Shown here: positions 54,985-64,000 of the stretch, one piece after another
Numbering within the stretch: the stretch's first letter is position 1
Layout: each line of letters starts with the position of its first letter
Assembly (NCBI GenBank): GCA_035048485.1
Contig: CM068581.1
Coordinates: forward strand, 63,961,393 to 64,025,392
Direction of reading: 5' to 3'
From: Pteria penguin
Lineage: Eukaryota > Mollusca > Bivalvia > Pterioida > Pteriidae
Length of the DNA stretch: 64,000 bases
Position numbers and translations under genes: made by a program
Notes under the pieces: model-generated
Told to the model about the DNA's origin: nothing
Databases searched by the model: none
Seen by the model: the letters and a program-made list of their open reading frames with translations, nothing else

Positions 54985-55782
54985 GGTGCACGACGTTTCG
55001 GGAACACGACGTTTCGGGATCAAATATATACGACGTTTATGGATTTGAATGCGTCGTTTCGGGATATGCTATACGTCGTTTCGGGACCTTTATTATATAT
55101 ATATTATATATGTATATATTATATGTGGAAATTATTATGAGAATTTGTACGTGAATTATGGTTTATTTATGATGCCTATTAGATAAAATTATTGCTTATA
55201 TAATATTATTAATGAATAAAACAAATTATGAAAATCAAACATATAAGTTTTGTATTTATTTTATAATATTTCATAAAATTTCGTTAAAATTCATTCTTAT
55301 TGCAAAGTATACAATTAATATGGAATGCTTTGATTAATTTATAATTGAAATAAATTATTGAAACCAAAGTTGTTTGTTTTTATTATAATAAACACGAACA
55401 AGACCTTCAAAGGATAACTGACATTAACTACTTGATTAGGAGTATGTAATTATCCACGTAACTTAGTTATTATAAAAAGTTCAAATGTCTGTTTTATCAT
55501 CATTCCACCATGTCCGATCTTGACGACTGTGTCGTGTCACTGTGTTTATGAAGAATATGTATATGTGTGTTTTTCTTACATTATTTAAATGTCCTTGTAT
55601 TTCTAATAATTTTATTTTTCCACTGATTTTCATATAAATATGATATTTTGAATTTGAAAAAAGAGGAAAAAAATTAACAAAAACATAATCATTCTCATTT
55701 GATTTTGAAACGTTTATGTGAAAACCAGTGATATATTGTTAGTTAGAAACATACAAAATTCTAAAGCTTTCGTGTGCAAACG
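54985..55782. mobile_element. CGTTTCGGGA insertion, copy B, with extra ~275 bp
   Basis: Equivalent of 9769-10307, flanked by GTGTGCAAACG at 54974-54984 and 55772-55782. Between 55104 and 55375 there is AT-rich DNA not present in copy A; it shows no inverted ends. Confidence 0.65.
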
Positions 55783-56511
55783 TGTGTTAGTAAATGTACT
55801 TAAATTGCCTTCACAATGGATATATGCTTATATGCAGTTAAAATGTCGACTCCCTTTTAATATACATAAAACATTGTAATATTTTTCTAACTACATTAGA
55901 AAGTTATAATTGCATTATTTTTTTTCAAGTAGCATTCTCTTTTTTGTGATGTCCTGGAATGTGTTTGATGTATACACGTAACTGCAGTCAGTAATCATTC
56001 TGTGTTAAATGAAGTGATATATAGCAAGCAACAGCTTTAGCATAAATTTACCTATAAATCCTTGATATATGCAAAGTCAAATACAGGAAAACGAATATGC
56101 ATTTCTGATTTGATCACATAGTAATTTTTTTAATTTCTTCATGCTTTATTAAAAAAGTAAGAATAACAAGATAATAAGTGATATCGCTGCAGCATCACAC
56201 ATTTATCTATATACGTAACTGCAGTCACGCTGCAAAAGAAATACAATAAAGCATCAAGGTTCTTCTTAGTGGTTAAGTTTCACGTTTTGAAACCAAACTT
56301 GCTACATTTTAACGAATAATACTGCATAAATATCAAATCATCTTCAAATTATTAAAGGAACCTTACACGCACACGAGAAGTCCAGGTATTTATTTCATTA
56401 AAGGCACGGCAGAATGACGTAGAGTTACACCTGGCCCAGTGTCAGAGCCAACTTGAATTATACGAATAATGTGTCAGTAACACTGACATATTACAAAAAA
56501 CCAAAGCCCGG

Positions 56512-56885
56512 TGCAAAAATTATAAGTCGCCAAATTCTGTTTGAGTGACTTAATAAGAATATCAGTATCCGTTCCAATTACCGTCACATGATTTTGCTCA
56601 GTAACTCGGACTGCCTGCTTGACAATATCAAAATCTGTGATACCATCAGCATAGACCACATCATTACCAGACTGCTCTAACTCTTCCAAGAAGGTTGATA
56701 AATCTCCTCTTATTGTTCTGATTGGTCAGCAATACATCTTTATTTTTTCTGTGACTGAAAGGTGTTGTGCCTTCAAAAAGGCCTCTGTGGCGTAAAGTTC
56801 CTTTGATCTTCTAAGATGTACGGAGTACTTTGTTCTTGGGTCATCAGGGTATCCATCCGAAACAACTACATGTATTGCATGATAA
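56512..56885 (-). pseudogene. PIN/FEN1-like nuclease-fold relic (copy B)
   Basis: Near-identical to 11030-11412. GNDVVYADGITDFDIVKQAV and VTVIGTDTDILIKSL are present; here the consensus DTD is kept where copy A has DSD. The upstream half (SDGYPDD, HLRRSKEL) is in another frame. Confidence 0.5.
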
Positions 56886-57709
56886 TAATTGTCCTTTGTA
56901 AGTGATGAATTTTCAAAGAAAACATAATAATAACTTATCTGATTGGAAATCGATTCTCCCTCGTGGTCTTCGTTGTTATGGAAAACTCAGCATACGGATA
57001 AAACATATTAGAAATAAATTACTGAAATCCTGGATCCGCCACTGTATTGCTTTTTATAAGAAGAATATGGCTCGGTTTAAATCAAATTTTATAGAATGCA
57101 TCTCTATGACACGGGTATTTTATTTGGTCATTGATATTTATCTGTTAAATTAGCCTGTTAAACATTGTACGTGTGAACACAGAATGGTGCAAAATGTAAA
57201 CTGAGAAATTACTGAATACAATTCCTTCTTTTCAACTTATTCTATTGTCGAATGTTCAAATGGCTTACTTCTATTTATGTATAGAATAAAAACCAAATCC
57301 CAGTGGACTACGCCGCGATTAACTGCGGTCCTAATGTTAAGGGGAGAAATAAAACGTATTCCCGCAAAGAGGAGGTAAAAATGAAGCGTTCTTATGACGT
57401 CATAAGGTTGCTAACATTCAACGTTGATTCTAACTTGTAGTACACAAGCGCCGTCTGACGGATGATAACGGATGGCGAAGCTCATTATTTATTGATCGGA
57501 TAATAGAAGGATTTGCAAATATAACTTAAATAATTTTTCAGTGTATGGCCCCGTATGTGATCATAACGCAACAAATGTAAAGGAAAATAGTAATAATGGC
57601 TATAGCTGTCCTAACGGGACAAATACTCCTCGCGGCAACAAAATTGAAACATACAATAATTAATTCCAAGATACATCACTGGTATAAGTGTAATGCATGT
57701 TCCACATTT

Positions 57710-59100
57710 TGAGGTATAATCAATGAAATCAACCTGGTTTGTGTGCACTCTGACCTTGACATTAGATATGATCTTGCTTCCAGTTCATTACACATATTAT
57801 CTTCCTGCAACGTAACAGGAAGAAGTTATGGCTCGGACAAGAGGTCTGGCTAAGTGTGCAGTGTGACTTTGACCTTGTATATATTACCCTGGTTCAAGGC
57901 CATGACATACACTTAGGTCATGTACAATTGTGTAAAATATTATCTCCCTCCAGAAAGAAGGAAGTTGTGACTCGGACAAGAATTCTGGCTATGTATGCAC
58001 TGTGACACTGACTTTGTAGATATGACCTTACTTCAAGGTTATGACACACCCTTGGCACATGAACAACATATATGTAAAATTATACCTCCCTCCAAAGTAA
58101 AAGGACAAGTTTTATGGGCAAACAAGTGGACAGGCACACAGACGGACAACACACTCCGTACAATGTGATACATCTCTGGATCATGGAAAACAATGATGTG
58201 AAATATTATCCAGATCCTGCATAGCAGTAAGGAGCTACATATATGACCTGTATAAGGATTTGGATCTTGCGTGCACTGTGACCTTGACCTTGGAGATATT
58301 ATCTTGAGTCAAGGTCATGGCACACCCCTGGGTCATTTACAACAATTGTGTTAAATATTATTTAAATCCAATCTGGAAGTAAAATGTTATAGCACGTACA
58401 CGTTATTCGGCTATGTGTGTACTGTAACTTTGACCTTAAAGAGGTCCACTTCGCTCCACGTCAGATCACACCCTTGGTCATGGATAACAAATGTGTGAAA
58501 TGTTATCCATATCTACAATAGCAGTAAGGACGTATGGCCCGGAGAGTGATTTTGACTATGCATGCACTTTGACCTTAACCTTAAAGATAGGATATTAGGT
58601 CGAGATCATGACACATCCTTGGGTAATGGACAACAATTGTGTGAAATATTATCTTGAATAATGATCCAACCTGGCAGTAAGAGGATTATTCTGTCGTTTT
58701 CTTTTCGTTTTTCTCTCTCTGTGTCTTTGTTTCATTTTTTTTTTTTTTTGTTGGGGGGGGGGGGGGGTTGTAATTTGATTGTTTTATTTCTTTTTACTTC
58801 GGTTTTTATTTATGTACCTATTTATGTACTTCATCATCATCATCATCATCATCATTATTATTATTATCATAGCCCCGCAAACAAATTTTGGGAAGTATAT
58901 AAATCACCCTGTCTGTCTGTTTGTCAGTATATCTCTCTTTTTACATTTGTCCGGGCAATAACTTCTTACCCCCTTGTCGAATCTGGTTAATATTTCTTAC
59001 AATTGTTGTACATGACCTACAGGTGTGTCTTGACCTTGACACATGGTAGTATCTTCAAGGTCAAGGTGACAGTTCACACATAACAAATATCCTTGTCCGG
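57710..59100. repeat. Divergent TGACCTTGACCTT tandem array (copy B)
   Basis: Copy of 12240-13400 with the last segment inverted (58685-59107, between AGAGG at 58680-58684 and CCTCT at 59108-59112). Confidence 0.75.
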
Positions 59101-59599
59101 GCAAAAACCTCTGAAAATCTAAGTTTTTTTGTTTTTATTTGCTCACTAAGGTCGAATTTAAGAAATATATACAACAACAGACCTACATATATTATATGAC
59201 AGTACACAAGACAACTTTTATTCTTTCACTCATTCACTTATCCATTATAATACATTTATAAATTTATATGTATAGATTAATGGTGACAGTATATTATTAA
59301 TTGAAATGACAACAACTATTCACATAATGTACAAAGATACAAAGAGGTATAAAGATTATACCAGTATATCGTTGGATGAAATATCAATAATTATTAGCAT
59401 TTTGTACAAAAATACTGATCATGTAGATAAAAAATACCTGTTTGTAGGAATATATACATTAAAGTATTATACATGTATACAATTATTTATTCGTTTGGGT
59501 ATATACTAATAGGAATTCTATTGTTAAATCCAGGTATAGAATTTTACGGAAAAATGTATTTATCAGATTAGTATTACCTTTTTTTCTGTTTTGATGGAT

Positions 59600-59830
59600 T
59601 CCAAAAAGTATATTAGAGTGTGTTAATGTTATTACCTGTATTAAGTCATACCCAGTTTTTAAATTCTGACAACACAGATCTTACAGGTGTACAGTACACA
59701 AGTAAATGTGCGATAGTCTCTGATTCTTTTCTACAAATATTGCATCGATAGGAACCTCTTATTTTAAAGGAGAATAGCAATGTATTTGTGGAGGGTATTC
59801 TATATATCATTGAAACCATCTTATTTTAGT
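59600..59830 (-). pseudogene. LINE ORF2 C-terminal fragment (copy B, shortened)
   Basis: Retains the CNICRKESETI..LLVYC region seen at 14179-14517, but ~200 bp of its downstream part is deleted. Confidence 0.55.
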
Positions 59831-60678
59831 ATCATGCGTAATTCCAAAAGGGATTGAATAGGTTTGTTTCCAAAAGTCAGACGGTATGTTCACTTAGTTC
59901 AAACCAGGTTCATGTTCCCACTTGAACTCACACTTCGGGTTTATAAAGAGATTTGATGAAAACTTCGTGCATGTTATTAAATCTTCAATCCCACAATATT
60001 TATATTTGCCAAAAGACTCACTTCACTTACGAAGTCCACTGGATCATCTTGTATGATACAGGTAATTGAACGCTAGAAGGGAGTAAGGGTCTCTTGTTCC
60101 GTTAGCTACACCCACTGTAAATGTAAAACCCCGTATAATATATAAGTTTGATATGTTCAAAATCGCTACGATGATCTCAAAGAGAATATGATGCACCGCT
60201 TTGCAGAAAGATCCATGACGTTCTGAGTGTGATTAAATGACTGTTCGGAAAATCCTATTATGACATCACCTTCGCCATTTATGTACATTTCTGTGTGAAT
60301 TGAGACCTTTACAGTATGTGACGTATAACTGTTGCCACGGGTGTTTCATACAAACAGGAGACGTTCACTCTCCCTGGGCACCTGGTCTCAACCCGACGTG
60401 TTGTATTTTCCGGGGTTTGCAACAGTTGAAATGGGACTATCTTATAATTTAACCTCCCCTTTTAAACTTCGACACTGGATAACTGATCGTTACTTCTTCG
60501 TTGTTTATTATAATATGTACTATCTCTGTTCGTAATCGTACATTAATTCTATTTTGTGTGGGGTTTTTTTTTTGGGGGGGGGGGGGGGCTGTTAAAGATT
60601 AAGTTCTAACTATGTAAATATGAAAAAAAGAAAACGATTTATTGTATTCAATAATTTCAGCAGTAAAGGGACCCAGAT

Positions 60679-60910
60679 ATGGAAAATGCAAAAGAAACTC
60701 GGATATCAGTCATTTCTGACGGCACTCGAATAACCAAATGCCAAAATAAGATACAACAGGATGGAGGATGGGGATGGATAGTTTGTTTTGTGTCACTTAT
60801 GGCACACGGAACCTCGTTTGGAGTGTTGATATCATTTGGAGTCATATACTCCTTTATTTTGAAATCGCCAGAGCTAGTAGGAGACAACTCTCTTGTGGCA
60901 TTTCGGACTT
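60679..60910 (+). CDS. Monocarboxylate transporter-like coding exon 1 (copy B)
   Basis: Same start, acceptor and GTAAGT donor as 15382-15613, with QDGGWGWIVCFVS intact. Two amino-acid differences from copy A (T5K and A70D, by order in the exon) and no silent ones. The exons that would complete this copy lie beyond the right edge, so whether it is a second gene, a partial duplicate or the other allele cannot be decided here. Confidence 0.8.
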
Positions 60911-61676
60911 GTAAGTATAACATATAATGCGTTCACTTTTATTTAATTGCTACAGTTTTTCGGTGAAATCTGAATTATTTGTATTATAATCATCACTATT
61001 GTTATTATTATTATTATTAGTATTGTTGTTGTTGTTGTTGTTATTATTGTTGTTGTTGTTATATTAAACACCATTTCATTGCAGATTTCTTCATCAATAA
61101 CATTCATGTTCTCTTAAGCTTGCTGACTTACAAAGTCATGTCCGATAGTTTTATAAAGAACATTTCTCAAAAAATATTTAGTTTGAAATGCTGCGCGCAC
61201 AGATTTTTTTAATGTCAAACTCCTGATATATTCGCTGTCATTATTCATTGAAATAGATGTTACTGCAGTATTTCGAACGTGGATTTCGAGTTAACCCCGT
61301 CCTTTGCTATCTGGAGTTGCAACCGTAGCTCTACAAAACAAACTTTCAAAAACAAAAAACTACCAATAAATAGAACCACAGTGGATGGTATTATTGAACA
61401 TTTGGTTTTAATAGAAACGTATTTGATTTAAATTTTTCACTATCTTCACCACATGATGGCATATTTCTACCTGTCTGTTATCCACTTGGACAACATTTGG
61501 AAAAAAATCCACTCAACCAAAATATGATCTCAGAGTGTCATTCGCTTAATTGGTGTATTCATTCATTTAGCATTCAGAATTTGCCTGGTATGCTGGGATA
61601 TTAACTGCAGGAGACTACATATCTATCTACATGTCATGTTAATAAAATATGACATGTCTATTGAAATTGCATGAGG

Positions 61677-61796
<120 letters not shown>

Positions 61797-62599
61797 ATTA
61801 TGAATAATTAATGTAACTATGCTTTAAGTATTATATAATCTTTAAAAATGAAAAATCTGATTAGAGATTTTAATTCATTCAGTATCTATAAATTCAACAT
61901 GCATCAACGTCCATGTATAAGTTAAAAATATAGTATAAGTGTAAGGATTATACGTGAGGTATAAAAAATCTTACCAGCTCTTGCAAATTTATTGTCATGT
62001 TTTAAAGCACAACCGGACATTTGGTACACTCCAGTGGTAAGAAGTAAATATGTAGTCGTTATAATTATAAATAAAAATAAAAAATAAAATAAATTAAATA
62101 GAATGAGAAGGCGAATATACATAGTGTCACATATTGTGGTAATGATACCTAACAAAAATGATTTGTGAATCACTTATGCACCTAGATTTTAAAGTTTTTG
62201 AACTGTAAGTCAAAGATCACAGTCAAGGCCACAAGGTCAAAATCTATGGATTCAACAAAGAAGAACACTTGCAAGAAGTACATATGTGAATCATCAAAGC
62301 CTTATTTCTTTTTAATTTTCACGTGACGACAAATGTCCATTTATGTAGAAGTTTTAGTCAAGAACCTATAGAAAAGCAGCAGGTAGACTATACAGTATAT
62401 ATACACACATATATAAGCCGTATTTCTTCTGATGAATAAACTATACTTTACTATTCATTTGCTATTTATCCTCTATCAATCACTGCATTCTTACAATAGT
62501 ATAGTAAATGGTACAAGCTACATCGTGGGGGAAATTCCATTTTGTCGTTGCTGAGTTTTTGGTACTTCGTATGCTAAAAGTAGCTTTTACGTGCTAACA

Positions 62600-63515
62600 G
62601 TAGAAAAGTGCTACAATTTTGACAATAAAGCCATCAGCTGGTTTCGGCCTTGTATTCTTGACCAAATTGGTAGCAGTTACTCATCTTACGTATACTCAGC
62701 AATCTAGTGTCTCTTGTGGCGTTCCGCAAGATTCTGTCTTAGGGTCCATACTTTTATTATATCAACGACCTACCACTTCATATAAAATCCTCCAAACTCG
62801 ATCTTTTTTGCTAACGATGCAACCTTACACAAATCGGCGTTGTTGTTCTCAACCATTGAAGGTAGCCTTAATGATGATATTTCCAATGTTGGAAACTAAT
62901 GAAAAGCTAACGATATGGAAATGAATTAAACAAATATCCAAATGTATATTGATAAGTACAGCTCGAAAAGTAGCAAACTTACCAAGAAGATATCAGTAAT
63001 CGTGCACTAGAAAACTTCAAAAATGAAAAAAAAATCACAGGCTTGTGTGTAGACTCGGATTTACAATTAAATAAACACATCGACGTTATCTGTCGATGTA
63101 TTGTCTAGCAAAATTGCTCTTTTGGGGAAAATAAAAAGAAATCTCCCACTTCCCTATCGAAAATTATATTTCCCTCCATAGGCTTTACTGTCTTACATTC
63201 TACGGTAACGACCCACAAAAGTCACACAGGATACACAAGCTTCAAAAATGTGCCGCTCGTGTTACATGAATCATCCGACTCGCTATCTCAGCTGTATTTG
63301 TAAAATTAGGTTGGTTGATAATCGTGATTTGTGTATCTCTTTTAAACCATAATAATGAATTATTTAAAGGAAACTCTCAGTACACCAGTACACAGGAGTG
63401 CAGATTTGGAATAATTTCTCCCTCCACACTAGGACAGCCAGTAGTCTGTCAGTATTTAAGAATGCTCTTTTCAATTTTATTATTTCAAAACAATGATGAA
63501 TTATTATTATTATTA
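62600..63515 (+). pseudogene. LINE reverse transcriptase relic (copy B)
   Basis: Partner of 17390-18300 with the same SVSCGVPQDSVLGSIL motif and the same decay, plus small extra indels (for example near 62690 and 62750). Confidence 0.7.
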
Positions 63516-64000
63516 TTACGCGGATAGACTTTATTACCATCCAGGCTATAACTCTTTCACACCTTCCTCCCCCTCCCCCCATTTGTCCTATAAATCAGAA
63601 TCGAATGCCGGGTCCGACCACAATTAGTTACCATGTTTGCTATATGTGACTTTCAATATTCATTTCTCTTTATAAATAAATATAGCATAAAATTACATGG
63701 TTAAGAAGTTTACACGTTGCTCAGTCTGTTTTCTATGTCTGTGATCTCACTGAAATGAAATATGAGGTATAGTGAAGGCGTTTAGCCAGAAAATCTAAGA
63801 TTCCCCTATGTGTACCAATCATGAAGAAAAGGGAACACATAGTGGAAGGATGACTCCAACTTGCGGGTATAACCATACATATCCCGGTCTCCCTCCTAAG
63901 GTCAGACAGGAATTTAAAATTATTTTTAGAATGTATTATCATACTAAAAATCAGAGATATTTACATCAATATCTTTATAAAAACTAAAGAATAAAATCAT

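Overview
This 64 kb window looks like nuclear DNA of a marine mollusc, probably a bivalve. It is AT-rich and intron-bearing, full of microsatellites and decayed transposons. It carries SINE-like repeats with the mollusc 'gtggcacgtaaaagatccctca' type core and abundant Penelope-like retroelements. The species is an inference. No prokaryotic gene organisation is present, and most short open frames are chance or repeat-derived.

The only convincing host gene is a monocarboxylate-transporter-like (SLC16/MCT) gene on the + strand. Exon 1 lies at 15382-15613, the main exons at 20137-20714, 21039-~21425 and 21612-21718, and probable small tail exons at 23038-23071 and 25515-25567. Exon 3 carries a one-base frameshift and the expected splice donor is lost, so this copy is either decaying or affected by a consensus error. 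A second, nearly identical exon 1 lies at 60679-60910, because about 11 kb (7619 to at least 18786) is duplicated in direct orientation at 52318-64000. The two copies differ by a clean ~0.4 kb inversion, several indels and different (TA)n lengths. They could be a segmental duplication or two uncollapsed haplotypes.

Layout: 1-4600 holds two tandem copies of a ~2 kb duplicon that recurs at 8221 and 52897. 4852-5935 is a non-autonomous DNA transposon with inverted ends. 5951-6288 is an inverted/direct Penelope tail. 6955-7182 and its relatives are broken pieces of a PIN/FEN1-like protein. 12240-13400 is a divergent tandem array. 14085-14560, 17390-18300 and 27540-28880 are LINE relics. 25083-26114 has two SINEs around a minisatellite. 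31535-34081 is a truncated Penelope element beside a solo LTR. 35080-35680 is a Tc1/mariner relic. 37383-37990 is a dense GTTTCCGCA repeat. 38866-46704 is a composite Penelope-like locus. 46940-47085 is a hAT-type MITE. 48490-52310 holds small repeats.

The most interesting system is at 38866-46704. Two Penelope-like elements of the N-terminal-endonuclease (Naiad-type) architecture are nested head to head. The inner one (minus strand, 39838-43153) encodes GIY-YIG endonuclease, a CxC linker and RT with ordinary cysteines. The outer one (plus strand) has in-frame UGA codons at three positions where the inner element has conserved Cys. A fourth UGA is kept in an independent copy at 32629-32631. 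At the end of the frame lies a 66-nt hairpin with all hallmarks of a form-2 SECIS element, present identically in three copies. This is a selenocysteine-encoding retroelement family. Its SECIS core overlaps the UGA terminator. Selenoprotein Naiads in clams have been reported (Craig and co-workers 2021); the overlap and the nesting of Cys-type into Sec-type elements are observations from this sequence.
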